64,000 bases of DNA from Kaistella chaponensis (GCF_900156725.1 NZ_FTOI01000007.1:1-64000); one strand, 5' to 3'; positions 38,534 through 47,220 are shown, counted from the stretch's first letter. The notes: a model not told the origin generated them from the letters alone. Made by a program: numbers and translations.

Positions 38534-39339
38534 AGCACCACAGCGAAACTTCCGACCGTTCTTCCGGACTTGAACAACGGCACCGAATCTTGGTGTAAAT
38601 ACAATCTTCGGTACGATTGTCTTCCTGCTCATTCGCGATAAAATTCAAAAAGCGGAATGACCGCTTCGAGTCGGGTTCAAAATTCCGCAAGCTTCAACGC
38701 CGTTTTTAAGACGCTCAAAAAGCACCTCAATTCCATCAAACAGGAGGATTGAGGTGATTTTTTGTTTGAGCAATGCGCGGCTCTTCTGCTCAAAGTTTCT
38801 ACCCTATTTCTGCAATTTCACCATTGATGAAAAGATGAGGATTGACAGTGAAAGTGCATTCAAAGCGACTTTCGAGCCGTTCAGCTTTCGGTTTGGTGGA
38901 GGGGAAATCAGGGCGCTTTCAACCAAGCCACCAACGCAGGTGTTTGATTGCTCCCTTCTCCCACGGTGCAGACTTTGGGAATGGATTCAGAAAAAATGGG
39001 TGTGACTTTGCTCAACGGATCAGTTGTGGGTGGTACTACTTGTGAAGGTTACACTGCATGTTTTGCTTTTGTCGTGGTGCTGGATGGTGGATTCACCTGC
39101 GTTGCAAGCGCTTTCTTCGACAATGCCAAAAGCACCACGGTAAGCGCCATCGGGTATTTTTTTAGCCCAAGTTGGGGTGGAGCGCAGCGCTTCGCGGTTC
39201 TAACGGAGCGTCGCATGAAAATCTTCCTGCACCTTCTTCAAAAGATCAAGCCGAAACCCTCGTCCTTTTTGGGTGAGAAAGGAATGAATAGGGCGAGCTT
39301 TTGGCGGAAAAGTTCACGAATGATGATCGGCGAGCTTTG
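38534..39339. other. 806-base region without a recognisable gene
   Basis: The region after the TPR gene is unusually GC-rich for this genome. It contains a strong terminator (38723-38756) and then about 580 bases with open frames on both strands, the longest 131 codons (38948-39343, plus strand). None has a recognisable domain or promoter box. It may be decayed coding sequence. Confidence 0.4.
38723..38762 (+). terminator. terminator downstream of the TPR gene
   Basis: A perfect 9-bp stem, CACCTCAAT (38723-38731) with ATTGAGGTG (38748-38756), is followed by a run of six T. It lies 190 bases after the TPR stop codon, so the 3' untranslated region is long or an intervening small gene has been lost. 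Confidence 0.8.
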
Positions 39340-39615
39340 CTAATGCATGGCGGCAAGATGTTCTTTCATCAGATAGATCAGCACGATTTGAACCAGGACC
39401 ACGAAGCAGAACTTCAGGAAGAAACTTTTTTTTGCCGTCTTGTGTTTAAAAAAAACCATGCCCAAAACCGCTCCAAAAGTCCCACCTAAAAAGGTGAGCA
39501 CCAACAGCACATTTTCTGCAATCCGTCGTTTTCCTTTTTTGGCAAGCCATTTATCCAGCCCAAAGGCGAGAAAGGTGATCAGCGTAAAAGTGAGGATTAA
39601 ATATTTCGTGAGCAT
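39340..39615 (-). CDS. DUF1294 family small membrane protein
   Basis: 91 residues from the ATG at 39615 (MLTKYLILTFTLITFLAFGL). Family features are the conserved FGLDKWLAKKGKRRIAEN and LLVLTFLGGTFGAVLGMVFF motifs, with about three membrane segments. The family is widespread and of unknown function. A much longer in-frame extension to 40056 runs through the SRAP gene in a shadow frame and is not part of the protein. It lies 104 bases downstream of the SRAP gene in the same direction. Confidence 0.85.
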   Translation of the reverse strand: MLTKYLILTFTLITFLAFGLDKWLAKKGKRRIAENVLLVLTFLGGTFGAVLGMVFFKHKTAKKSFFLKFCFVVLVQIVLIYLMKEHLAAMH

Positions 39616-39719
39616 GATAAAGCGTTTGTTGGGGAAAAACAGAGCAAATGAAGGGCGCAAAGTAACGCCTATTTTTCGGGTTTTGGGGTGCGGAATCCTG
39701 CTTTTGTTGGCGTGCGCAT

Positions 39720-40367
39720 CTAAAACAAGGTGGTCATTTCCTGGGCTTGATCCAGATTGATGGCCACGAGATCTGCCTCGTGATTGGGGAAGGCAAAATC
39801 TTGAATAATGCGGTCGGTGAGCCATTCTTTTTCCATGGCTTTGGTCAATACGATGGGCATTCGGTGTTTGGTATTGTGAATTTCGGTCATCAACGCATTG
39901 GCTTCGGTGGTGACGATAGAAAAGGTGGTGAGTTCTTCCCCACTTTCTTGGTCGGTCCAGTTTCCGTAGATGCCGCCCAACGCCATGATATTGGTGTCGG
40001 GTAAAGCGAGAAAATGTTTCTGTTTTACTTTGCCTTTCCCATCCAGCCATTTCCATTCATAAAAACCTTTCACGAGCACGAGACAGCGTTTTTGCACATT
40101 GTTTCTAAAGGAAGGTTTCTCAGCAATGGTTTCTATTTTGCCGTTTAAGGTCAGCTTCTGTAAAGAGCGGTCTTTTGCCCACGCCGGAAGTAAACCCCAG
40201 TTCGCGGCAGTTGCCACGGCAGGATTTTCATCTAAAATCACGGCCACCCAAGGATGACTGTACCCATTTAAAAAATCTTTGGCTTCAAAATCCTTTCCCT
40301 CATACCCCACGTTGTACATTTTTTTAAGGTCTTTTTTGGTGATTTGGGAATCGACGTAGTAGCACAT
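39720..40367 (-). CDS. SOS response-associated peptidase (SRAP, YedK/HMCES)
   Basis: 215 residues. The N-terminus is MCYYVDS; C2 becomes the N-terminal residue after methionine removal and forms the covalent link to abasic sites in the known family. Other active-site motifs are present: IAEKPSFRN (asparagine and arginine region), VKGFYEWKW (glutamate) and IHNTKHRMPIVL (histidine). The enzyme shields abasic sites in single-stranded DNA by a thiazolidine crosslink. It is intact and complete. Confidence 0.95.
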   Translation of the reverse strand: MCYYVDSQITKKDLKKMYNVGYEGKDFEAKDFLNGYSHPWVAVILDENPAVATAANWGLLPAWAKDRSLQKLTLNGKIETIAEKPSFRNNVQKRCLVLVKGFYEWKWLDGKGKVKQKHFLALPDTNIMALGGIYGNWTDQESGEELTTFSIVTTEANALMTEIHNTKHRMPIVLTKAMEKEWLTDRIIQDFAFPNHEADLVAINLDQAQEMTTLF

Positions 40368-40619
40368 GGGCGGAGGATTTGTTGGTTAATCAAATATACG
40401 ATTTTAAAGAAATGGATAAAACATAATAACAATAGAATTTGCAATATTTCTGCATCAGTTGTGAATTGCTCTCATTTTTCTGTATTTTTAGTACACAAAA
40501 TGACTGCAAATTCTTCTTAAATAGAGTGGAGTGGTTTTTAGCTACTCAAAAATGTCATCGGAATTTTTGCTTTTCAATACCAGTTCCCTCTGCGGAATTT
40601 TTTCCAATTAAGCCGTACT

Positions 40620-40833
40620 CCTTATTTATTGCGGCGGACAATCACAAAACAAAATTACTGCACAATATTGCAACCCGCATTGATGGCACGGTTACATTAA
40701 ATTTTTTACCAAAGTTAGTGGGAAAAACAATGAATGTATGGCAATGCATACTAAACGAAGATGCAACGAGGTTTCTATTTCTGCGAATGTTGGGAATGTA
40801 GTAGTGAGTAAGGTTATCATTTATGGCTCATGA
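40620..40833 (+). pseudogene. probable relic of a DUF6266 gene, C-terminal part
   Basis: The translated segment IATRIDGTVTLNFLPKLVG, with a following VWQCILNED, resembles the C-terminal part of the intact DUF6266 protein at 54245-54886 (VATRADGTAQITLPNYFGG, then FWIYFNNAE). A one-step frame change near 40760 continues it as EVSISANVGNVVV to a stop at 40831-40833, as expected for the end of such a protein. No N-terminal part survives. The similarity was judged by eye and is moderate. Confidence 0.4.
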
Positions 40834-41100
40834 AAAATGAATAATTAATTATGACGAGTGAAACCATCAATTTTTAACAATCAAAAGTGCAATATTTAAT
40901 ATTACGCTTTTTATTGATCTATCTAAGTTAAGTCTCTTAAAAACGTCGATTTAACCTTTGAGCAAAATATCAATAAATGCATATATTAATGTACAATATT
41001 TATTATATTATTAAAATTTCAAGCATTATATTTATTATTTTTTGTATATTTTTTTTAAATCCATTAATTAAATCCATTTTACGCATTACATTAACAAAAA

Positions 41101-41132
41101 AAACTAACAATTGCTAGTCAGTTTGCTTTTTT
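41101..41132 (+). terminator. terminator-like hairpin upstream of the island
   Basis: Arms 41101-41108 and 41117-41124 pair with one mismatch and are followed by GC and a run of eight T. No gene ends just before it, so its role is unclear. Confidence 0.35.
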
Positions 41133-41207
41133 TTATTTATTTTTATGTGAAATAAACAAAACAAATGACAATTAAATAAATTATGACAACCTTAAAACAC
41201 TTAAATT

Positions 41208-42635
41208 ATGAAAACTTTATTACAATTAATTATGACACTGTCATCAGCTATTTACTGTGCACAAACAATTCCGGATTTTAATACGAAATTTGAAAATAAA
41301 AATTCAAATAAATTATTGACCGTCAGTAATTCTAACTTGTTACTAAGAGACTCAGTAGCTATTATACCATCAAATTTAAAAGATGACATGAAAAATCTTT
41401 TGAATATAGAAGGTGAGGTAGCTGCTTATGCTTCTGCTGAATATTCTAAAGTAACTCAAAAAAAAATTGAGACTTTAGAAGAAATGCAGAAATGTCTAAA
41501 AATATCAGAAATAAAAAGTAATGACCCATGCTTAACAAATCAATCAGACTTCAATGAAAAAATGAAAAAATACGGTGACTCTATCCAAAAATTTAAAGCA
41601 CTGAATGAATATTTTACTTATGTACAAAAATCTGAAACTGAAACTTCAATTATTAATACCTATGATACCGGAAGTATTTTGGTCCCAATTCCACAATATT
41701 TACAGCCTGACATGCAAGAATTGATGGGTATCAAAGAGAATGAAGTTAGCGCATTTGCTTGCGATAACCTAAGAACAATTGTTATAAAAAGGATTGATGA
41801 ACTGGGACAAAAGCGGAAGATTTATAGTAATGCAGACACTGGGCAATACAGTAGACAAATGATAGCGTATGACAAATTAATTGCAAGGTATAAAGCCTTA
41901 AAAACTTTTTTTAAAACAGCTAACTCTTTAGGAGGAACACCAAATTACTTAAGTAGACTTTTGCCGCTTAGAAGTGTCATGAGTGCTAAATATTTTTTTC
42001 TGTACAATAATGATGAAGAAAGCGTAATGTTCATTAACAAAGTTGGAATACAATCAAATTTTAGCAGCTCATTTAGTGCAAATGCTGATGTAGTAAGTGG
42101 CGTAATTTTCCCTTTTAAGTTTACAATGGCTACCAACATAAGCCAGCAAACTTCTGAAAAAGATTCCGTTGCGACCTCAAAACTAATGAATGGAGGTTTA
42201 TTAAACATCAGTCTTATTACGCCAATTATATTTTCAAAATGGTATATTGGTAATGGCAAAAAAGTCATTATTTATATTCCTGTGGAATATCGCTTTAACG
42301 TAGATGACATAAAAGATAAAGTAGCTTTCAACAGCACTTACAATTATCATGAACTTTCTGGATATATCATGGGAACGGTAGATTTGCTACAAAAAGAATC
42401 TATAAAAGATGAAGCCACATTATTTGGCGCTGTTAAGCACTCTTATTTCATTGGTGGAAGTCAATTCCAATCAAAAATTTCTGACAATAAGTTTTGGCTT
42501 ACTCAATTGACTGTTGGAATTAAAATAAAAAATAAATATACTCTTTCTGCCAATATACCAATATATTCAACCTCTTCTGTTATTAAAAAACAACAAGCTG
42601 CAACTGTTGGAATTACTTTTGAACCTGGTAATTAG
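41208..42635 (+). CDS. secreted protein of unknown function, possible outer-membrane barrel
   Basis: 475 residues with a signal peptide (1-18, ending in YCAQT). The middle (about 40-245) is helical and lysine-rich, with two similar blocks that contain SNLKDDMKNLLNIEGEVAAY and QYLQPDMQELMGIKENEVSA, so it may be an internal duplication. The last 200 residues alternate short hydrophobic strands and loops and end LTVGIKIKNKYTLSANIPIY then VGITFEP, as in outer-membrane beta-barrels. I recognise no family. The gene faces the defence operon and is much more AT-rich than the genes to its left; a terminator follows. Confidence 0.75.
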   Translation: MKTLLQLIMTLSSAIYCAQTIPDFNTKFENKNSNKLLTVSNSNLLLRDSVAIIPSNLKDDMKNLLNIEGEVAAYASAEYSKVTQKKIETLEEMQKCLKISEIKSNDPCLTNQSDFNEKMKKYGDSIQKFKALNEYFTYVQKSETETSIINTYDTGSILVPIPQYLQPDMQELMGIKENEVSAFACDNLRTIVIKRIDELGQKRKIYSNADTGQYSRQMIAYDKLIARYKALKTFFKTANSLGGTPNYLSRLLPLRSVMSAKYFFLYNNDEESVMFINKVGIQSNFSSSFSANADVVSGVIFPFKFTMATNISQQTSEKDSVATSKLMNGGLLNISLITPIIFSKWYIGNGKKVIIYIPVEYRFNVDDIKDKVAFNSTYNYHELSGYIMGTVDLLQKESIKDEATLFGAVKHSYFIGGSQFQSKISDNKFWLTQLTVGIKIKNKYTLSANIPIYSTSSVIKKQQAATVGITFEPGN

Positions 42636-42743
42636 AAAGCCATCAATTAGACTTTCATTATATTGCTAAATTATAAAATAAAAAGTTGAGAAATGTAAAT
42701 TATCAACTTTGTAACTATAGCAATTAGTAAAAAATAAACTGAA

Positions 42744-42769
42744 GCCCAATAAATTTATTGGGCCTTTTT
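42744..42769 (+). terminator. terminator after the 475-residue protein
   Basis: A perfect 20-base palindrome (42744-42763, arms of GCCCAATAAA type) is followed by CTTTTT. It lies about 110 bases after the stop codon. Confidence 0.7.
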
Positions 42770-42868
42770 AATCTAAAATATTCTGCTGACATTTATACAC
42801 CTAATTAATTTTTTGCAAGAAATTATGAAGAGTGACGAAAACTTACAAAAATTTTTTTCTTCTAATTT

Positions 42869-43699
42869 TTAAATCAGTGGTTGATGGTATTTACTTGTAC
42901 TTTTATTGCATTTACGCGAAGTTAAAAAGAAAAGACTTCTGTCGGTAGTTCCACAAAACTTGCATGCATAGCGATCCTTAAATCCCCCATCAAAAGGTTG
43001 GTGATAATTGTTTGAACTTTTTGAGCATTTTCCAGAAGTTAAAAAAAACAAATTGCTTTCCTCTCTACCACAGAATTTACAAAGGTATTTTTTTTCCACA
43101 TCTCCTTCAAATGGCATATGATATCCTGAAGAACTTTTTTGGCACTTGCCGCTGGTGAGAAAAAATAAATTTGTCTCTTCTCTACCACAAAACTTACAAT
43201 ATAATTTTTCCTTTTTTTGAATAGGTTTTGGCGCAATTGATGGTTTTTCTTTAGAAGAAATATTTACGGTCTCTACTACCGCATTGGAGCCCATATTTTG
43301 TTGAGTTTTAAAAGTTTTCGAATAATCTCGTGAGGATGTCGATGAGCATTTTTTACTGCCAAAGAATTTTACTATCAAAAGAAATCCTACTATTCCTAAA
43401 GGAACTTTCCACCATTTGCCCGGATCATTATTGATTTTTTGTGAAGTAGGTGGCGTATTAATTACAAATTTTGATGAAACAAAACCTTTAATGCCACTAT
43501 CCATTTGAATTTGCGTCCAATTTCCTTTGGTGGATATAAAAATAACTTTTTCTCCCTTTGGGGCGGTATCTAAAACTTCGTAATTTTTGCCGGGTCCACT
43601 GCGAACATTTAAAAGTTCAGTATCTATATACCGTGCCTCCTGTGAAAAATAGTTTTGTATAAAAAACAACAAAAAATAAAATAATAAATATTTTTTCAT
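42869..43699 (-). CDS. SH3b - membrane segment - triple zinc-binding-type repeat protein
   Basis: 276 residues. A signal peptide or first membrane segment (1-20) precedes an SH3b domain (about 21-82, with ELLNVRSGPGKNYEVLD and GNWTQIQMDSGIKGFVSSKF). A membrane helix lies at about 98-113. Then come a linker and three tandem repeats of 39 residues, each with C-K-F-C-G, L-F-F-L-T-S, a third cysteine and a histidine: C168/C171/C186/H194, C207/C210/C225/H233 and C246/C249/C264/H272. The spacing suggests one zinc per repeat. If residues 1-20 are cleaved, the SH3b part is periplasmic and the repeats cytoplasmic. It is the last minus-strand gene of the island; a link to defence is unproven. Confidence 0.8.
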   Translation of the reverse strand: MKKYLLFYFLLFFIQNYFSQEARYIDTELLNVRSGPGKNYEVLDTAPKGEKVIFISTKGNWTQIQMDSGIKGFVSSKFVINTPPTSQKINNDPGKWWKVPLGIVGFLLIVKFFGSKKCSSTSSRDYSKTFKTQQNMGSNAVVETVNISSKEKPSIAPKPIQKKEKLYCKFCGREETNLFFLTSGKCQKSSSGYHMPFEGDVEKKYLCKFCGREESNLFFLTSGKCSKSSNNYHQPFDGGFKDRYACKFCGTTDRSLFFLTSRKCNKSTSKYHQPLI

Positions 43700-43719
43700 G
43701 CATTATTACTTTGTAATGA

Positions 43720-44973
43720 TTATTGTTGTTCCTGTTTAATTTTTTCGATTATATTCTTTAAATCTACATAACCATTTGCCAATGAGGTATGTCTCCAGCC
43801 GTACCACGATTTTTCCGGTTCTCCTAAATTATTTTTCCTAAGTATTATTGCAAGCGAATCTGGCAGATCAATACGCCCATGATTTGTATAAGTCGGACTA
43901 ATACCAAAATAAATATTTAGTGGTTCGCCAATAATACACTCTACAAGTGCAGAAAACTCTTTTCCATCAACTTCCATTATTACACCTAAATTAATAACAT
44001 TATTTCGTGCACTTGGGTCATCTTCCACAATTTTTAAATTAGGAAAGTCTGCAATAATTTGTTGTTTCCAATCATTAAACCTGTCAACTACATTTTTTTT
44101 ACGATAATCGAATTTTAATAATTCTATTTGCGCAATTGCATTTTCTAAATCTTCCTTTTTATGGTTTAAAATTTTTATTGCTTCGTCTGAATTTTTACCT
44201 TCTAAATTCAATTGTTCTTTCAAAAATTCCTGTAATCTCATATTCATTGCTTTGTTTATTGTTCGTATGCTAAATAGACCTTCCAAATGATCGATGTATT
44301 GTGCGATGGCACTTTGTAAATAAATATCCTTTTCTTCAAATGGTAATATTTTGTCTTTGAGCCAGGGATAAATATCATCACGGTATGATACAGATTTAAA
44401 TCTTAATTTAAAACTGTCTTTATAAGATAGTTTATCCTTATTAATCCAACATTCGGCTGAAGGTTCTCTGCTGTATTTTGGTGTATAAACAACAAAAATG
44501 TCTTTTTCACTCCTCCTGTAACTGTTTTTAATGGTCTCAATATATCTTGCCAATTGTCCACCTGCCTCAGTGTTTTGATCCGGTGCTTTATCGGTGACCT
44601 TATTTTCTATTAAAACCACATAATTTGTATCAAAAATCGGGATATCAATACGACCACAAGAATCTACTTTTTCTACGACTGGTTTTATAATAGTCATTTC
44701 AAAACCGCAGACATCGTGAAGAAAACCTTCTATTAATGGATACTTATTATTTTTTTTGTACCTTAATAACTTTGCGAAGATGCGACTGTGTGCGTTTTCA
44801 TCTGCATGCAGTTCATCTATAAGATTAATATGGTAAGGTAGTTTTTCAGATTCAATCTCAAAGATGTTGTTAAAATCTTCAAGTAGTATTAATAACTCCC
44901 CAAAGTTTTTCTGAATTCTATTTTCTAAAGATATGCTGAAATCCAGTGCGCTTTCAATTTCTTTTATTTCCAA
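43720..44973 (-). CDS. PD-(D/E)XK nuclease-family protein (PDDEXK_4 type)
   Basis: 417 residues. The conserved ADENAHSRIFAKLL segment (about 57-70) and the nuclease core GRID (D110) followed by LIENKV (E123, K125) fit the PDDEXK_4 family, which is common in defence islands. The C-terminal half (from about 240) is a helical, then mixed domain without a name. The only sensible start is TTG at 44973; no in-frame ATG lies near and stops close the frame upstream. It lies 36 bases after the HEPN-like gene, so both are probably in one transcript. Catalysis is predicted, not shown. Confidence 0.82.
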   Translation of the reverse strand: MEIKEIESALDFSISLENRIQKNFGELLILLEDFNNIFEIESEKLPYHINLIDELHADENAHSRIFAKLLRYKKNNKYPLIEGFLHDVCGFEMTIIKPVVEKVDSCGRIDIPIFDTNYVVLIENKVTDKAPDQNTEAGGQLARYIETIKNSYRRSEKDIFVVYTPKYSREPSAECWINKDKLSYKDSFKLRFKSVSYRDDIYPWLKDKILPFEEKDIYLQSAIAQYIDHLEGLFSIRTINKAMNMRLQEFLKEQLNLEGKNSDEAIKILNHKKEDLENAIAQIELLKFDYRKKNVVDRFNDWKQQIIADFPNLKIVEDDPSARNNVINLGVIMEVDGKEFSALVECIIGEPLNIYFGISPTYTNHGRIDLPDSLAIILRKNNLGEPEKSWYGWRHTSLANGYVDLKNIIEKIKQEQQ

Positions 44974-45009
44974 ATTTATTTATTTAAAAAATATTTTATT
45001 TTAAATTTA

Positions 45010-45693
45010 TTATACTGTTTTTTTTAACTCTTGGTACAACTTGCTCAAGAAATCTTCAATCTGTTTTAATGAATATTTTAAAAACTCTTGATCTTCAATT
45101 TTCACCTCGTAACTTATAGATTTTGGGTTTACAGTTTCGATAAGGGTAAAACCTTTGCTCTTTTTCAAGTCCTTTAAACAGTGTATTTTTTTAGAAATTT
45201 TTGGGTCGCTAGTTCTAACTTTACCATTATAATGGACAATTACATTTCTTAACTCCAAAAAATTCTTTAGAAAAACATATTGGGGAAATGCCGCAATAAG
45301 CACTTTTGGTTTTAATACTTCCTTTGCTTTATCTAAAAAATCGCCAGATACGCTTTTTGAGGCAGGATTTTTATTATAATTTAAAACTCTTGTTATTTCA
45401 GTTTCAAAAAAAATAAACAATTGAATTATAACAGAATATCTATAACGCTGTTGAAAAACATTATGCTCATAATGCTCATCAATTGTGCTATCAATTAAAT
45501 GATCATAGTAACTTTGATTATTTTCTACAGTTTCTCTAATTGGATCATCCTCAAGAGTTGCTTCTAATTCGTGAAACCTTTCCTCAATCAGTTTAAAAGT
45601 AGATTCAAAATTATTTTCGATAAACTCTATATATTTATCAAAGGAGTAGGTTTCAAAATTCAACCAATTTCCTAGCATGGAATATTTATTCAT
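45010..45693 (-). CDS. HEPN-like protein of the defence island
   Basis: 227 residues, mostly helical by composition. The segment LELRNVIVHYNGKV contains R149-x4-H154, the arrangement used as the RNase active site in HEPN domains, at the end of a long helical region as expected. It has no signal peptide or membrane segment. It is followed closely by the PDDEXK_4-type gene. HEPN proteins in such settings are often toxins that cut RNA when phage infection is sensed. The assignment is from the motif and context only, and a non-catalytic helical protein cannot be excluded. Confidence 0.65.
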   Translation of the reverse strand: MNKYSMLGNWLNFETYSFDKYIEFIENNFESTFKLIEERFHELEATLEDDPIRETVENNQSYYDHLIDSTIDEHYEHNVFQQRYRYSVIIQLFIFFETEITRVLNYNKNPASKSVSGDFLDKAKEVLKPKVLIAAFPQYVFLKNFLELRNVIVHYNGKVRTSDPKISKKIHCLKDLKKSKGFTLIETVNPKSISYEVKIEDQEFLKYSLKQIEDFLSKLYQELKKTV

Positions 45694-45715
45694 TGATACG
45701 TAGTTTTTTTATAAT

Positions 45716-45901
45716 TTATACTTTTTGTCCTTCAAAAACCTCTCGCAATAAACTTTTCATCAACTGCTCAGGCAGATTTTTGCTTACATTTATTCCTTGC
45801 TCCAATTGAATTTGCATAATCAATAATGCTGCTATTGCAAATTTTATATATTCCAAACGCTTGTAAAGTGTCCATAAAAAAAGATTGTTTAAACATCTCA
45901 T
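45716..45901 (-). pseudogene. relic of the 3' end of an hsdS gene
   Basis: A 61-codon frame whose last 30 residues (QLEQGI, SKNLPEQLMKSLLREVFEG) match the C-terminus of the intact HsdS in this window (QLEQEI, SKNLNEQLMKSVLREVF). The matching nucleotides are at 45722-45815 and 47650-47740. Its upstream half also aligns weakly (ALLIMQIQLEQ against ALMLLCDQLEQ). It cannot encode a working specificity subunit. It begins immediately after the stop of the vWA gene, so it may be translated as a short peptide. It looks like the end of an older hsdS left behind when other genes were inserted or exchanged. Confidence 0.7.
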
Positions 45902-47197
45902 TTAAATAACTCGAAGATAAACCAATCCATTTTTCATATTTCTATTTAATTCAGAATAGGGTACGATTTCCCCATTTAAAATTGAATTAAAGAGATTTTC
46001 GCTATGGTAAATTGAAGGCTTTGTATATAACTGAGAAATCAAAACTAATTCATATCTATCTCTGTTATCAATGAAAAAATTCCATTCCTTTTTACTTAGA
46101 AAAAAGTATTTCTCAGTTCCTGTTGTACCCTTACATTCAATATAGATTGTTATATTTTCTTCTATGAAGCTGAAATCATATTGCTTAAAACTTTCAGTAA
46201 ATTCGTTCTCCCAACTTAAAATTACATCTGGCATTTTTGCTGATAGATATTCATATGCAATTTCTTCCGCCCGTCTACCAATTTTTGCATTTAGAATAGG
46301 ATCTTCGTCAATTATAATTTTTGAATCTTCGAATTTTATAGAATTTGCTCTTATAATTTCTGCCGAAATTAATTCTAACTGTTTTCCAATTAATTTGATT
46401 GCAATAGTATTACTTTCTACCGTTTTCTCTAAAGTGGAAATATACTTTTCTTCAGAGATTTTCACGTTATTCATTAAAACATCTTGTTTTACGTCAAAAT
46501 CCTCTTTTTCTTCTTTGATTTCCTCGGTCGAATCTGATTGTAAATCTAAGTTTATTGCCTCCATCAAAATTGCATTCGTTATGGAAGATCTCATCTCAAA
46601 AAGTATCTTTGAAAAATACTGTTTATCATAAGCAATTGCATTTAGATTTATATAAACCCCCTTTGTATTTTCACATACATTTTTAGATTTTCTTGCGGCT
46701 TCAGCATTTTGGTCGATTCCAATAATAAATATCTTCCAATATTTATCTGTATTCTTTTGATGTTCGAGTATTTTTTCATCAAAGTTTATAAAATCATTAC
46801 CATCACCGTCAGTGATGATTAGCAAAATACGATGTGAATTATCACCACCTTTCTCTAGGAAGTGAGAAGTTTTTTGATATGCCAAAAATAAAGGAGTACC
46901 GCCCATTTCTGGCACTGGCAGTTTTCTAACTTCGTTACTTGCGTTTTCAAATTCACTTCCGGCATAAACCTTTTGTAAAATTAAATCTTGAACATTTTTT
47001 GGATTACTTCGGAAAGTGAAAATATTAATAGTATCAAAAAAATCTAAATGTGTCAATAAATCATTAGTTAGAATTTTTTTAACAAGTTCAATTCGTGGAG
47101 AACCGTCTTCTAAAAGCCATTTATTTTCATCCGCTGTACCTTTCATGTAACCCATACTTCCCGAATGATCTATGAGAATACGTAGATGTTTGTTCAT
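45902..47197 (-). CDS. von Willebrand A - DUF3883 fusion, predicted defence nuclease
   Basis: 431 residues. Residues 1-215 form a vWA domain with a complete metal-ion-dependent adhesion site: D10-H-S12-G-S14 in LIDHSGSMG, T101 in MGGTPLF and D130 in IITDGDGND. A charged linker (about 220-300) leads to a C-terminal DUF3883-like domain (about 305-385): IGRRAEEIAYEYLSA, then D341 and the E354-C-K356 of IYIECKGTTGTEKYFFLS and SKKEWNFF. DUF3883 is a PD-(D/E)XK-fold family found in restriction and defence proteins. So the protein should bind a partner through the vWA domain and may cut DNA through the C-terminus. It lies 23 bases after the small nuclease-like gene in the hsd operon. I know of no named system with this fusion. 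Confidence 0.83.
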   Translation of the reverse strand: MNKHLRILIDHSGSMGYMKGTADENKWLLEDGSPRIELVKKILTNDLLTHLDFFDTINIFTFRSNPKNVQDLILQKVYAGSEFENASNEVRKLPVPEMGGTPLFLAYQKTSHFLEKGGDNSHRILLIITDGDGNDFINFDEKILEHQKNTDKYWKIFIIGIDQNAEAARKSKNVCENTKGVYINLNAIAYDKQYFSKILFEMRSSITNAILMEAINLDLQSDSTEEIKEEKEDFDVKQDVLMNNVKISEEKYISTLEKTVESNTIAIKLIGKQLELISAEIIRANSIKFEDSKIIIDEDPILNAKIGRRAEEIAYEYLSAKMPDVILSWENEFTESFKQYDFSFIEENITIYIECKGTTGTEKYFFLSKKEWNFFIDNRDRYELVLISQLYTKPSIYHSENLFNSILNGEIVPYSELNRNMKNGLVYLRVI

Positions 47198-47220
47198 TTT
47201 AAATTATTTAAAAAGTAAAT

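Larger units (their letters stand above)
40368..41207. other. intergenic region, AT-rich, at the left edge of the defence island
   Basis: About 840 bases. The left half contains a probable DUF6266 gene relic (40620-40833). The right half (40840-41200) is very AT-rich and gene-free, with a weak hairpin followed by a T run at 41101-41132. No repeat matching the right edge of the island was seen by eye. Confidence 0.5.

Noticed and set aside
38640-38720. Possible tRNA-like sequence (GTTCAAAATTCC)
   Set aside because: No acceptor stem, anticodon stem or CCA fits around the T-loop-like bases.
39616-40056. Long N-terminal extension of the DUF1294 frame (to 238 codons)
   Set aside because: It runs through the SRAP gene in another frame, is rich in H, R and S without domain features, and the DUF1294 family is about 90 residues; the ATG at 39615 is the natural start.
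46164-46631. 155-codon plus-strand frame opposite the vWA-DUF3883 gene
   Set aside because: Serine- and isoleucine-rich shadow frame; the minus strand carries full MIDAS and DUF3883 motifs.
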